Below, one piece after another: positions 1 to 8,837 of a stretch of DNA of 42,057 nt. The first letter of the stretch is position 1, and every line of letters begins with the position of its first letter. The DNA comes from Gemmatimonadota bacterium (GTDB lineage: Bacteria > Gemmatimonadota > Gemmatimonadetes > Gemmatimonadales > Gemmatimonadaceae). Position numbers and translations under genes: made by a program. The stretch covers positions 1 to 42,057 of the forward strand of contig JAQBPY010000055.1 in the NCBI GenBank assembly GCA_028287285.1, given 5' to 3'. The notes beneath the pieces are model-generated. The model was not told the DNA's origin. It saw only the letters and a program-made list of their open reading frames with translations, and searched no databases.

Positions 1-2
1 TC

Positions 3-230
3 GGGCGCATTGCGCGCGAGGGAACGGACGTGCTCGTGTTGTTCAGTGAGGGCGATCCCGGCCTGGACTTTCTCACGCTCAACCACGCCCACGACCTATC
101 GCGGCTGCGGCGGTTGTCGAATTTCCGGCTTCACGTCGTTGACGACGCGGATCATACGTTCACGTCCATCGATGCGCGGCGTCGGGCGAGTGCGCTACTG
201 ACCGAGCACTTGCTCGCGCACCACCCGTGA
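3..230 (+). CDS. C-terminal end of an alpha/beta hydrolase (partial)
   Basis: The reading frame is open from the left edge and ends in TGA at 228-230; the true start lies outside the window. The 75 visible residues look like the last part of an alpha/beta hydrolase fold. A hydrophobic strand (VLVLFSEGDPGLDF) would carry the acidic member of the triad, and DADHTF carries a histidine in the usual place for the catalytic base. Exosortase A loci often contain alpha/beta hydrolases of unknown substrate with a similar ending, which fits the neighbours, but the fragment is too short to separate that from other serine hydrolases. The stop overlaps the GTG start of the next gene by four bases, so the two are probably co-translated. 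Confidence 0.6.
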   Translation, partial: GRIAREGTDVLVLFSEGDPGLDFLTLNHAHDLSRLRRLSNFRLHVVDDADHTFTSIDARRRASALLTEHLLAHHP

Positions 231-1540
231 AACAGGCCGGCCCAAGTGCCGCCTACGTCGCTGCCGCGCCCGTCGTCCCGGGGGGCGCGGCATACGTGGG
301 GGAGAGCGGGTTGGTTGGAACGGTTGGGGAGCCGACAGACGCCCGCGTACCATCGCTCGACGGATTGCGCGCCGTCGCGATCGTACTGGTGATCATGCAC
401 AACGCCGGTTCCGTGCAAGGTGCCTTTGACGGAATCGGCCTGCGGGTGTGGGGCGTGATATCTAACGCAGGGTGGGTCGGCGTACAGCTCTTCTTCGCCT
501 TGTCCGGGTTCCTCATCACGCGGATTCTGCTGTGGGGAAAGGGTGAGCCGGGTTGGTTGCGAAGCTTCTACGTGCGACGACTGCTCCGCATCGTGCCGTT
601 GTACTATGCCTTTCTCCTGCTGGTCTTCCTTGTAGCTCCCCGCGTGGCCGTACTCCAGTCGCTGGCCAGGGGAGGCACTGCCGCGCCGGGCTGGTACTGG
701 CTTTATCTGGCGAACTGGTCGCAACCGTTCCTGGATGGCCCGCACGGACTTCCGCATGTGTGGTCGCTCTGTGTCGAAGAGCAGTTCTACCTCCTCTGGC
801 CGGTAATCATCGCATTGTCGAGCGAACGCGCCATCGCGTGGATTGCGGGGGGAACTGTGATCGGCGCGGTCGTGGCGAGGCTTGGTTTGCACGCCTTTCT
901 CCCGCAGGCGGTCGCCGCATCAGCTGCTTACACCTGGACGATCTGTCGCGCTGATACGATCGCGCTTGGTGCGCTGGTGGCGCTTGGACTACGAAATCGT
1001 GGGATGAATGCCTGGATGCGTACCCACCTGCGAACGGCGCTCGTTGTCGCTGCCGTTGTTGCATTGTTGGCGCTCGGGATACAGCATGGTTTTCCGCCAG
1101 AGGAAACCTTGGGTGAGGCGGTCAACCAGCCACTCGCTGGCATTCTCTCCGCGCTTGTGGTCATGGCGTGTGTATGCGGAGATCGCACCGACGCGCAGCG
1201 AGGCCGCACTCAGGTCGCGTTTCAGCGAGTGCTTTCGGCGAGGTGGTTGAGGAGTATCGGCAAGTATAGCTATGCCATCTATGTCTTGCACCTGCCAGTC
1301 CACATTCTGCTGAGTGGGACATTCCACGGAATGATGGTGCGTGGCAGCGGCGGCACGCGCTTCTTCGCGCACGCCGGGTACACCGCGCTGGTGCTTGGCG
1401 TTTCCTACGTGCTAGCGCTCGTCACATGGAACCTGCTTGAGCAGCCCTTCCTTTCGCTCAAGCGCTTCTTCCCCATGCCGGCGCGTCAGGGCAATATAGG
1501 AACGAGACGGTTGGGACCTGATCATCCGCGCAGAGATTGA
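227..1540 (+). CDS. Acyltransferase family 3 (OafA-like) membrane protein, copy 1
   Basis: An integral membrane acyltransferase of the family that moves acetyl or other short acyl groups onto sugars of surface polysaccharides. The family opening DGLRAVAIVLVIMH is at residues 45-58, with the conserved histidine at 58. It is followed by a glycine-rich FALSGFLITRIL segment, the FYVRRLLRIVPLYY arginine motif and the WSLCVEEQFYLLWP motif, then a run of hydrophobic helices. At 437 residues it has normal length. The GTG start at 227 is chosen because it makes a four-base GTGA overlap with the upstream stop and leaves a short cytoplasmic N-terminus. The second acyltransferase begins three bases after its stop and shares the same motif set, so the pair probably arose by tandem duplication. 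The acyl donor and sugar acceptor cannot be read from sequence. Confidence 0.9.
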   Translation: MKQAGPSAAYVAAAPVVPGGAAYVGESGLVGTVGEPTDARVPSLDGLRAVAIVLVIMHNAGSVQGAFDGIGLRVWGVISNAGWVGVQLFFALSGFLITRILLWGKGEPGWLRSFYVRRLLRIVPLYYAFLLLVFLVAPRVAVLQSLARGGTAAPGWYWLYLANWSQPFLDGPHGLPHVWSLCVEEQFYLLWPVIIALSSERAIAWIAGGTVIGAVVARLGLHAFLPQAVAASAAYTWTICRADTIALGALVALGLRNRGMNAWMRTHLRTALVVAAVVALLALGIQHGFPPEETLGEAVNQPLAGILSALVVMACVCGDRTDAQRGRTQVAFQRVLSARWLRSIGKYSYAIYVLHLPVHILLSGTFHGMMVRGSGGTRFFAHAGYTALVLGVSYVLALVTWNLLEQPFLSLKRFFPMPARQGNIGTRRLGPDHPRRD

Positions 1541-1543
1541 TCG

Positions 1544-2797
1544 ATGCACATGATTGCGCCTGCTTCCCTTGCCTCGCCCATTGCTCCGCCGCTCGCGCCC
1601 TCCGCACCCGCGATCCCCTCGAAAGGCCGCAGCCGACATGTTCGCGAGCTGGATGGCATTCGAGGGATCGCGGTAATTCTGGTCCTCCTGTACCACTTCT
1701 TTATCTATCATCGGTCATACGCCGCCCAGGATCCGTCGTGGCTTCAGCCCATGGCGAGGCTGTTCGATATCGCGAGCGCCATGGGTTGGGTCGGCGTGGA
1801 GATGTTCTTTGTCCTGTCGGGATTTCTGATCACTGGCATCCTCGACGACGCGCGTGGTCACGCAGGTTACTTTCGATCCTTCTACGGCCGGCGTGCCCTG
1901 CGCATCCTGCCGCTCTACTATGCGGTGCTGCTCATCCATCTGGTGGTGTTCTCGCATGAGACGCTGCCGGTGTGGGCGAACATCCGATACGTCGAACTCC
2001 ATCAGGGCTGGTACTGGTTGTTCCTGACCAACTTCCTATTTGCGTCGCCGGCCGGTTGGCATCGGCTCACGTCGCATTTCTGGACCCTCGCCATCGAGGA
2101 GCAATTCTACCTGGTCTGGCCCATGCTCGTATTCTGGCTCGACCGGCGACACATGATGCGCCTGTGCCAGTTTACGCTCTGTGCGGCTTTTGCGCTCCGT
2201 CTCTTCCTGCTATGGGACGGTGTGGCCGCGCAGGAGCTCTACCTGCTCACACCAACGGAGCTCGATGGCCTAGTGGCAGGGGCGTTCCTTGCGCTGGCGG
2301 TTCGCCAGAAGGGCGAAGCGCCCTTCGTCCTTCGTCAGGGCAGGTGGTTCGCGGCCATTGCGGCCCTCGTCCTCGCCGCTGTCATTCTCCTGCGACGCGG
2401 GCTGGCATTTACGGACCCCGTTGTGTCGCTCGTCGGTTTCAGCAGCTTTGCGATCGTGTTCGGCGCGCTGATATTTCTCGCCGCGCGGGGTTCCTCCGCG
2501 CAGGGTGCGACGGCGACGCCGCTGAGCCGCACGCTCGGAACCCCACTACTGACGTTCTTCGGCCGCTATAGCTACGCCATCTACCTCCTTCACATGCCGA
2601 TCATTCAGCTCTGGCGCGCGCCACAGCGAGCGGAGACGTGGCTGGTGGGCGACGGCATGGCACCCTTCGTTGCTCATCTGTGCTACGTGCTCGTGGTCAG
2701 CGCATCAGTAGCCGGCGCGGCGCTATTGAGCTGGTACTTGTTCGAGCAACCGATGCTGGCACTACGACCGCGAAAGCTCGGGCTCAGCGATGACTAA
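1544..2797 (+). CDS. Acyltransferase family 3 (OafA-like) membrane protein, copy 2
   Basis: A 417-residue membrane acyltransferase. The family signature ELDGIRGIAVILVLLYH ends at histidine 51. FFVLSGFLITGIL, the arginine-rich FYGRRALRILPLYY and FWTLAIEEQFYLVWP follow in the expected order, with about ten predicted membrane helices. It closely parallels the gene three bases upstream: both have GWVGV before the glycine motif and a WYWL segment before the EEQFYL motif. This suggests duplication and divergence, perhaps to acylate two positions or use two donors. The ATG at 1544 is the first start after the upstream stop; a second ATG lies two codons later. It probably sits in one transcript with the preceding gene. 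It ends about 200 bases before a convergent acyltransferase gene. Confidence 0.9.
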   Translation: MHMIAPASLASPIAPPLAPSAPAIPSKGRSRHVRELDGIRGIAVILVLLYHFFIYHRSYAAQDPSWLQPMARLFDIASAMGWVGVEMFFVLSGFLITGILDDARGHAGYFRSFYGRRALRILPLYYAVLLIHLVVFSHETLPVWANIRYVELHQGWYWLFLTNFLFASPAGWHRLTSHFWTLAIEEQFYLVWPMLVFWLDRRHMMRLCQFTLCAAFALRLFLLWDGVAAQELYLLTPTELDGLVAGAFLALAVRQKGEAPFVLRQGRWFAAIAALVLAAVILLRRGLAFTDPVVSLVGFSSFAIVFGALIFLAARGSSAQGATATPLSRTLGTPLLTFFGRYSYAIYLLHMPIIQLWRAPQRAETWLVGDGMAPFVAHLCYVLVVSASVAGAALLSWYLFEQPMLALRPRKLGLSDD

Positions 2798-2996
2798 CGC
2801 CCCGTGCTCCCATTTCGTCCAGCCGCGCTTTGCGGCGTACGCCCTTTGGACTCCCAGGCGTGATGCTCATGCGTATAACCGGATAGAGTGGATCACCAGA
2901 ACCACCGCGATTTGCCTGCCATCGCGAACGTCAACCGACAGGACGTCGCATGGGCCTCGTCAGGCGCAGGGGACGACGGAGGTAGCCTAAATTTCG

Positions 2997-4151
2997 TCAA
3001 TTGCGCTGTAAGCCACGTATAGTGAGGAGTGCGTCGCGGCCCTCGCCACTGTTCCGCCTCGGTAAGCGGATGTGTCGGGCTAATTTAAGCGAAGGTTGCT
3101 CCACGACGGCATGCATGACATAGGCGGCGGCAATGCTGCACAGGATGGCCGCGACAAGCGTCGCGCTCGCGACGATAGGGTTTAGTGACGGCCCCGCTTT
3201 CGTACGCACAAGTGAGATCAGTCGCCAGCCGACCGATAGATGAACGAGGTAGAGGCTGTACGATATGCGAGCGAGGAACTGACTCGCTCGGCCGCACAGC
3301 CAACTCTGCATCCTTCCAAGAGCTGCTGCAGACACGATCAGCATGGCAGCAGCTACGGCAACTTCCGAAGAATGCGCGCGGTAGGCCGGCGCATGCAGGG
3401 CGAGGATCGCAGCCACCACTGTCGCACAAAACCCGATGAAGATCCCGACAGAAATGCGTTTCGATACACAGCACCATGCTACAATGCCGAGGGCGAATTG
3501 GAACCACCGATCGATGAAGAGCCCCGGAAACGGGAGAGGGAGCGCGCCAAGCCAAATAGCTATCGAGAGGTAGAATGCGCCGAGAAAAAGGATGTTCCTC
3601 GCCGCGTCCGGGCGATAGGCGGCCGGGATCCGGTGCCACACCACAAGCCCCGATACCAGCACGGCATAGAACTGGACCTCATAGGTGAGGCTCCAAAAAA
3701 CGGGCAAAACGTTCGGCAGCCCGAGAAAGCGCTGCAAGTACATGACGTTCGCGGCGACTGTCTGCCAAGTTGGGATGGCGGTCGCTAGATGAGGGAAAAA
3801 CAACAGGCTCAACCTCATCAAGAGCAATTCGACAGCGATCGTGATCCAAAGCGGAGGGTCTAGGCGAATCGATCGTCGAAGTCCAAAGCGCAACAGATAT
3901 CTCGCCGAACGCTCGCCGTCGCGCACGCTGTGCGCAATGACGAACCCACTCAAAACAAAGAAGATCTCCACGCCGAGATTTCCGTTCAGGCACACTGCGG
4001 AAATCCACTTAGGCAGCCATTCGTGCACAGATGGGAAGAGATTTTCGTGGAAATGAAAGACCACGACCATCATCGCAGCGATCCCTCGCAATCCATCCAC
4101 GAAGATGTAGCGAACCGGTTCCTCGGGGGCGGTGCTCTGGATCGCTGTCAT
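2997..4151 (-). CDS. Acyltransferase family 3 membrane protein
   Basis: A third OafA/ExoZ-type membrane acyltransferase, on the opposite strand to the first two. It shows FVDGLRGIAAMMVVVFH at residues 18-33 with the conserved histidine at 33, EIFFVLSGFVIAHSV, an arginine-rich LLRFGLRRSIRLDPPLW loop, and FWSLTYEVQFYAVL in place of the more common EEQFYL. The histidine-rich VVFHFHENLF is typical of the succinoglycan-type branch of the family, which is inference. I place the start at the ATG at 4151 because it clears the upstream glycosyltransferase stop (4166-4168) by 14 bases. An ATG at 4208 in the same frame would add 19 residues and overlap that gene by 43 bases; neither has a clear ribosome-binding site. 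It is probably co-transcribed with the glycosyltransferase. Confidence 0.88.
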   Translation of the reverse strand: MTAIQSTAPEEPVRYIFVDGLRGIAAMMVVVFHFHENLFPSVHEWLPKWISAVCLNGNLGVEIFFVLSGFVIAHSVRDGERSARYLLRFGLRRSIRLDPPLWITIAVELLLMRLSLLFFPHLATAIPTWQTVAANVMYLQRFLGLPNVLPVFWSLTYEVQFYAVLVSGLVVWHRIPAAYRPDAARNILFLGAFYLSIAIWLGALPLPFPGLFIDRWFQFALGIVAWCCVSKRISVGIFIGFCATVVAAILALHAPAYRAHSSEVAVAAAMLIVSAAALGRMQSWLCGRASQFLARISYSLYLVHLSVGWRLISLVRTKAGPSLNPIVASATLVAAILCSIAAAYVMHAVVEQPSLKLARHIRLPRRNSGEGRDALLTIRGLQRN

Positions 4152-4165
4152 CGATCGAGCTTGGA

Positions 4166-5341
4166 CTACAGGTGAGGAATGGATGCGGATCGGCGCGTCG
4201 GCTCCCATAAATGGTCATCGTAGCCAAGCAGGACGCGCAAGATTGCGTGCAGCACGGCGAGGTTCGCGGCAACAGAAAATGAGACTAACGACAAGAAGCG
4301 GGGGAGCCGACGCGACGATGGCCAGCGCGCGCCGATCGCAGCCAACAGCAGCACTAGTACCACGCATCCGAGAATTCCCGCTGCCCATGCATGATGTGTA
4401 GCCATAACCGTCAGTCCAACGCTGCCGACAACCACCGAAGCAGGTACCAGCCAACGACAGATCTTGTGGCTGAAGAGCTTCCAGGAAAATGAGCCGAACT
4501 CGGATGGGTCAAGCAGACGCTGGTTGTGCAGGAGTGTTTCCATGCCACGCGCCATGGTGCGTACCTTGCGACGATACTCCGCCTTAAGTGAGGTCGTCCG
4601 GGGCACGTAGCAGAGCGCATCGTTAACTGATACCGAGCGGTAGCCGTGTGTCCGGGCCGTCAGTGCGGCGGAGAAATCGCGACTTAGGTCCGCGCGGACT
4701 GGCAGGCGGTGCAGGGACTCGCGGATCGCGTAGCCCGAGCCCGACGCGCCTACGATGCCGCCGGTGAGCGTCTCGAGCTCGCGAATACGCATCTCATAAC
4801 CCACGTAGCCTGCCTCCGCGGTATTGGCGGTCGCAGAATCTCGCGACACACTCACGTCGCTGGTGGACGCGACGCCGATCGACGGATCTGCCATCGCCTG
4901 GACGAGCCGGCCTACCGCCGCCGGATGAAGACGGACTGACGAGTCCGTATTGATGACGATCTCGCCACGTAGCAGCGCGCACGAGGCATTTTCCGCAGCG
5001 GTCTTTCCGGAGCGCGTGCTCATGCGCAATAGTTCAACCCCCCGATCGGAATACTCGCGGACTATCTCATCAGTCTTGTCAGTGGAGGCATCGGACAGCA
5101 CGAGGATCTGCAGGCACTCGGCCGGGTAGTCTTGCGCAAGCAGCGCCTCAATTGCGCCGCGAATCTGGACTTCCTCGTTGTACGCCGGCAGCACGATGCT
5201 CACAAGTGGAGTTTGGCGTTCCGGAGCGTCGGCTGGCGATCGACCCATCGCCATGACCCACAGCATAAGGGGATAGAGGGCATAAGTGTACATGACCAGC
5301 ACCACTGGTACGCCTAGCAGAATCGAGCCGACGCTGGTCAC
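4166..5341 (-). CDS. Membrane-anchored glycosyltransferase family 2
   Basis: A processive-type GT2 enzyme with a cytoplasmic GT-A domain held between membrane helices. From the N-terminus there is one strong helix (VTSVGSILLGVPVVLVMYTY). The GT-A domain follows, with VSIVLPAYNEEVQIRG, LVLSDASTDKTDEIV, INTDSSVRLHPAA (DxD-like) and RDFSAALTARTHGY, then an RRKVRTMARGM acceptor-loop motif and three C-terminal helices. It likely adds or polymerises sugars at the inner membrane. The frame stays open upstream to 5662, but the first ~100 residues of that extension look non-coding and would run into the divergent phosphatase gene. The GTG at 5341 is therefore preferred, with a weak GGAT upstream. ATG codons at 5566 and 5662 are alternatives. 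Confidence 0.85.
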   Translation of the reverse strand: MTSVGSILLGVPVVLVMYTYALYPLMLWVMAMGRSPADAPERQTPLVSIVLPAYNEEVQIRGAIEALLAQDYPAECLQILVLSDASTDKTDEIVREYSDRGVELLRMSTRSGKTAAENASCALLRGEIVINTDSSVRLHPAAVGRLVQAMADPSIGVASTSDVSVSRDSATANTAEAGYVGYEMRIRELETLTGGIVGASGSGYAIRESLHRLPVRADLSRDFSAALTARTHGYRSVSVNDALCYVPRTTSLKAEYRRKVRTMARGMETLLHNQRLLDPSEFGSFSWKLFSHKICRWLVPASVVVGSVGLTVMATHHAWAAGILGCVVLVLLLAAIGARWPSSRRLPRFLSLVSFSVAANLAVLHAILRVLLGYDDHLWEPTRRSASIPHL

Positions 5342-5521
5342 GATGAGATCCGAACGTAGAGGTTTTGTAGAGGCATCAGTATCCCCGAGAGACGGGCGAA
5401 GCCTGTCGGAGGCAACACCCGGTCCGCGCGCGACTAATGGCCGAACGAGGTATATTGCACGCTCGCGCTCCGCACCGACCTCGAACGACGGTCGAATGCT
5501 AGCCCCTGCCGCTCCCGCCGA

Positions 5522-6172
5522 ATGACATTCGTGACCCAGCCCTTGGAATCGGAGCCACTCGTTCATGACGGTACACCCACGGTAACTCTCTGGAGACGGG
5601 CGACCGTATTGACACGGAGTGTCTACCGACGCATCCGGGAGATATGCCAAGGTATTCTCCATCCGAGGCGCCGCCGAAGCGCGCGCGCGCGCTTGCTCCG
5701 CGCTGCGCCTGTGGAGTCCGTCCTATTCATCTGTCACGGCAACATCTGCCGCAGTTCGTACGCGGAGTTTGCGTTCCGTCGCCAGGCGAGCGGCGTGGCC
5801 CTCGTCGTTGAATCGGCCGGGTTCGTGGGTCCGGACCGGCAACCCCCGAGCGTGGCACTTCAAGTCGCGCTGCGTCGGGGACTCGACATGAGCGCCCATC
5901 GTTCGCGGCTGCTCACCCAGCCGATGCTCGACAAGGCGGGAATCATCGTAGTGATGTCGGCAGAGCAGGCGGCAGTCGTTCGGATAAGCGTGCGCCGAGA
6001 TGTGGTGATCGTGCTCGGCGATCTCGACCCCCAACCGATCACGTCCCGCACTATTCGTGACCCGTGGAGCGCCGGCGCTGATGTGTTCGAGGCGAGCTAT
6101 GACAGGATTGACCGATGCCTGCCCGACCTGATGCTCGCCCTCGGCGCGGTTCCCGCCGCGACACACAAATGA
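5522..6172 (+). CDS. Low-molecular-weight protein tyrosine phosphatase-like protein
   Basis: The catalytic loop C71-H-G-N-I-C-R77 followed by SS is the C(X)5R signature of low-molecular-weight tyrosine phosphatases. A DPW sequence late in the protein supplies the general-acid aspartate of the family's DP loop. In exopolysaccharide loci such enzymes (Wzb/EpsB type) dephosphorylate the chain-length co-polymerase tyrosine kinase; no kinase gene lies in this window, so that role is inferred. The domain usually starts a few residues before the catalytic loop. Here about 64 basic, arginine-rich residues precede it if the ATG at 5522 is used. That extension may be real or the start may be later, for example a GTG at codon 64. 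The stop overlaps the deacetylase ATG by four bases (ATGA), so the two are likely translationally coupled. Confidence 0.85.
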   Translation: MTFVTQPLESEPLVHDGTPTVTLWRRATVLTRSVYRRIREICQGILHPRRRRSARARLLRAAPVESVLFICHGNICRSSYAEFAFRRQASGVALVVESAGFVGPDRQPPSVALQVALRRGLDMSAHRSRLLTQPMLDKAGIIVVMSAEQAAVVRISVRRDVVIVLGDLDPQPITSRTIRDPWSAGADVFEASYDRIDRCLPDLMLALGAVPAATHK

Positions 6173-7074
6173 CCCCCCCCCATCAGCGAATCCGTCACCA
6201 CTTTACTGTGGACGTCGAGGAGCATTTTCAGGTCTCGGCGATGGAACCATACGTGGCTCGCAGTGAGTGGGACGACCTTCCGAGTCGAGTTGAGAGTAGC
6301 ACGAGGCTGATTCTCGACCAGCTTGCGCGGAATGACGCCCGTGGGACCTTTTTCACGCTTGGATGGATCGCCCAGCGACACCCTGACCTCGTGAAAGCCA
6401 TCCATCGCGAGGGACATGAGGTGGCGTCGCATGGCTGGGGACACGAACGCATCACGCGACTCACGCCCGCGCAATTCCGGGAATCGGTCCGGGACTCAAA
6501 GGCCATTCTCGAGGACATCACCGGTCGGGCGGTTCTCGGATATCGTGCGCCGAGCTTTTCGATCGTGCGCGGTGCGGAATGGGCGCTGGAGATCCTCATC
6601 GAGGAAGGGTACCGTTATGACTCCAGCTTGTTTCCGGTGCGGCGATCTGGATACGGTTTCGACGGTGGAGAGCGTGATCCGCACGTACTGGCTCTCGGTA
6701 CGGGGACATTACATGAGTTTCCTCCAGCCACATTGCGCTGGGGCGGACGAGTGCTACCAGCCGGCGGAGGGGCATACTTCAGGCTTTTTCCTCCCGCCTT
6801 CGTCGGGTCGGCACTGCGGTCCGCGGAGCGTCGCGGCGTACCCGCCACCTTCTACATTCATCCTTGGGAGCTGGACCCGGGCCAGCCCAGGTTGAAAGTG
6901 CCGTTGCTCACACGCGTACGCCATTATGGCGGTCTTGATGGGACGGCAGCGCGCATCAAACGATTACTCCTCGAGTTCGAGTGGAAGCCGATTGCTGAGA
7001 CGTTCCTTCTCGCGTCGCCTGAGGCAGCGAAAGCACAGGTCTCGCAGCTACGGCCCCCGAATACCCAACAATAG
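6169..7074 (+). CDS. Polysaccharide deacetylase, XrtA/PEP-CTERM-associated type
   Basis: A NodB-fold carbohydrate esterase of 301 residues. FTVDVEEHFQVSAMEP at 12-27 holds the catalytic and metal aspartate region, SHGWGH (H88, H92) is the metal-binding H-x3-H motif, and GYRAPSFS (124-131) completes the active site. An FYIHPWELDPGQPR block lies near the C-terminus. This arrangement is what I know from deacetylases of exosortase A exopolysaccharide loci. It would remove N-acetyl groups from the polymer or its precursor. No signal peptide is evident, so action may be cytoplasmic or on the inner leaflet. The ATG at 6169 is chosen because it overlaps the phosphatase stop by four bases; an upstream in-frame ATG at 6115 would run 57 bases into that gene. 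Confidence 0.9.
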   Translation: MTPPHQRIRHHFTVDVEEHFQVSAMEPYVARSEWDDLPSRVESSTRLILDQLARNDARGTFFTLGWIAQRHPDLVKAIHREGHEVASHGWGHERITRLTPAQFRESVRDSKAILEDITGRAVLGYRAPSFSIVRGAEWALEILIEEGYRYDSSLFPVRRSGYGFDGGERDPHVLALGTGTLHEFPPATLRWGGRVLPAGGGAYFRLFPPAFVGSALRSAERRGVPATFYIHPWELDPGQPRLKVPLLTRVRHYGGLDGTAARIKRLLLEFEWKPIAETFLLASPEAAKAQVSQLRPPNTQQ

Positions 7075-7415
7075 AAGCGAACTACCTTGGGTGTCTGACT
7101 GATGGTCACCCCATTAACCGGAGCCCAGATCTAGGCTCGGCTGAGTTCCGTGCGTCGATGTGACGTTCATCTTCGCTTCGTTGTTCGCCGTAGGCCTCGC
7201 AGGATTGGGCGTTGCGCACGCCGCATCGCCGTAGTGCCAGATTGTCCGGGTCGTGACGCCGGAACGTCCGAGCAATTTCGATTGGGTGTTGACACCGACC
7301 TCAGTTACGAAACAGCGACGTCGCGCGTTTATCTGTTACATCTAGTTCGAGCAGCGGCCATGTGCGAGCCTCGCAAATTGTTCTTGCCGCCGCCCGCCCT
7401 TCCAGGCTTTGTCCC
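7075..7415 (+). other. Gene-free stretch before the lipoprotein gene
   Basis: No convincing gene is seen here. An open frame at 7150-7419 is arginine-rich, matches nothing I recognise and overlaps the lipoprotein start. The interval holds the palindrome at 7121-7138 and a TTGACA hexamer near 7288 that could be a -35 box, but no good -10 box stands 16-18 bases after it. It probably contains the promoter of the lipoprotein gene. Confidence 0.4.
7121..7138. promoter_or_regulatory. Imperfect 18-bp palindrome, possible operator
   Basis: GAGCCcAGATCTaGGCTC reads the same on both strands apart from the lower-case pair. It lies 47 bases after the deacetylase stop and about 280 bases before the lipoprotein start. 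No T-tract follows, so a terminator is unlikely. An operator is possible but unproven, and chance cannot be excluded. Confidence 0.25.
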
Positions 7416-8825
7416 ATGAATAGTACCTATCGGAAGATGGTTCTCGGCCTGCTCCTTGTCGCTGCGTGCTCGGACGCCTCACCCTCGTCCGCAGCGCTCG
7501 CGACGCAACTGGCGATTACGACGCAGCCGGACAGCGCCATCTCCGGTGTTCCACTGGCGAAGCAGCCAATTGTCGAAGTGCACGACAGCGACGGTAAACC
7601 TGTCCACGCGTCTAAAGCCGTTGTGACCGTTGGTATCGGAAGCGGTAATGGGTCTCTCGCCGGGACGACTTCGGTCTCGGCTGTGAACGGCGTCGCGAAT
7701 TTTACGAACCTCCGCATTACGGGTGCCGGTACCAACACTCTGATTTTCACATCAGCGGACCTGATCAGTGCCACCTCGGCCAGTTTCACCGTTGCGGCGC
7801 CGGTGCAGGCGCCGACGCAGCTCGCGATCACGACGCAGCCAGGTGCCGCCACGAGCGGGTTGGCGTTCGGTATCGAGCCGGTAATTGTTCTGCGCGACGC
7901 GAGCGGCGCTACTGTCTCGGGATCGACGGCGGCAGTCACGGCGGTCATCTCCAGTGGGTTGGGGACGCTGATCGGCGCGACGACAGTGAATGCTGTGAAG
8001 GGTGTCGCCACTTTCACGAATTTGGGGATCACGGGAACGGGCTCGTTTACGCTGACCTTCTCATCGCCCGGTGTTCCCTCGAGCACCTCGTCCTCGTTCG
8101 CGGTTGCCAGTTCGGGCGCGTTCGCTCCCCCGAACATCGCGACGCACGACTTCAACGACGGCACGTTCGGTCCATACACGAACGATACGCCAGGGCACAA
8201 CTCCATCATTGCCGACCCAACAGGGGCTGGCCGCGGCAGCGTCGCGCAGGTTAAATACGACTATCCGGCAAACGGTGGCGGGCAGATCGACCTGAACCAG
8301 TACTTCTCGCTCTACCCAAAGACGTCATATAGCTACGGATCGACGGTGTTCTTTCGCGGCTACGTCTATTTTCCGGCGAATACTGTGAAGCTTACCGACC
8401 AGAACGTGCTTCGGAAGCTGGTCTACTGGCGCACCGATGCGCCCAATCTGACCCAGTGTAATCTGGTGGTGCTCATGTGGGGCGACCAGATCATGATGAA
8501 TGTCGCAACGTCGCCGTCGAACGATGTCAGTTCGCCGCATGGCGTCGCGACGCTGGTCGGCGACCAGTGGACACGCGTGGAGATGCAGGTCACCATGAAC
8601 TCTGCTGCCGCGGTCAACGATGGCATCGTGCGGCTCTGGATTAACGGGTCGCTGGTCTGGGAAAGACTGGACATGCGCCTCACGGAGACCACCGCCAGCG
8701 CCACGGTGAAGTGGGCGTGGTGGGGCATCGGCCACCAGCGCGAAGGGGATGGGATCGAGACGACGGTGGACGAACGCCGCTACTGGGACAACGTCGCGTT
8801 CAGTACGACCCGCATCGGTCCCTGA
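7416..8825 (+). CDS. Lipoprotein with two Ig-like repeats and a polysaccharide lyase/lectin-like domain
   Basis: The N-terminus is a lipoprotein signal: basic MNSTYRK, a hydrophobic stretch and a VAAC lipobox with the lipidated cysteine at residue 18. Two ~98-residue beta-rich repeats follow (30-127 and 134-231), each starting TQLAITTQP and containing a GVA-F-TNL-ITG core, typical of bacterial Ig-like surface domains. The last ~225 residues begin HDFNDGTFGPY and end RRYWDNVAFS. They look like a jelly-roll domain of the polysaccharide-lyase/concanavalin type, with many aromatic residues. The ATG at 7416 is chosen because it gives the signal peptide; an upstream in-frame start at 7362 would bury it. 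I infer a surface-anchored protein that binds or cuts the locus polymer. Catalytic residues cannot be assigned by eye. Confidence 0.82.
   Translation: MNSTYRKMVLGLLLVAACSDASPSSAALATQLAITTQPDSAISGVPLAKQPIVEVHDSDGKPVHASKAVVTVGIGSGNGSLAGTTSVSAVNGVANFTNLRITGAGTNTLIFTSADLISATSASFTVAAPVQAPTQLAITTQPGAATSGLAFGIEPVIVLRDASGATVSGSTAAVTAVISSGLGTLIGATTVNAVKGVATFTNLGITGTGSFTLTFSSPGVPSSTSSSFAVASSGAFAPPNIATHDFNDGTFGPYTNDTPGHNSIIADPTGAGRGSVAQVKYDYPANGGGQIDLNQYFSLYPKTSYSYGSTVFFRGYVYFPANTVKLTDQNVLRKLVYWRTDAPNLTQCNLVVLMWGDQIMMNVATSPSNDVSSPHGVATLVGDQWTRVEMQVTMNSAAAVNDGIVRLWINGSLVWERLDMRLTETTASATVKWAWWGIGHQREGDGIETTVDERRYWDNVAFSTTRIGP
7503..8108 (+). repeat. Tandem Ig-like domain repeat within the lipoprotein
   Basis: Two in-frame units of about 294 bases (7503-7796 and 7815-8108) encode the two Ig-like domains. 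They share the opening QLAITTQP, a central GVA-FTNL-ITG and an ending SF-VA. The DNA still matches closely at the unit starts (near 7508 and 7818), so this is an internal duplication rather than convergent composition. Confidence 0.8.
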
Positions 8826-8837
8826 CCGCACGGGTTG

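Noticed and set aside
152-892. 246-codon minus-strand open frame at the left end
   Set aside because: Lies opposite the first acyltransferase, whose motifs are unmistakable; no domain or membrane pattern of its own.
2790-2990. Plus-strand 66-codon open frame after the second acyltransferase
   Set aside because: Overlaps that gene by eight bases, has no recognisable motif and lies in the short gap between convergent genes; 2798-2996 looks non-coding.
7150-7419. Plus-strand 89-codon open frame upstream of the lipoprotein
   Set aside because: Overlaps the lipoprotein start, has no ribosome-binding site or motif and is dominated by arginine.
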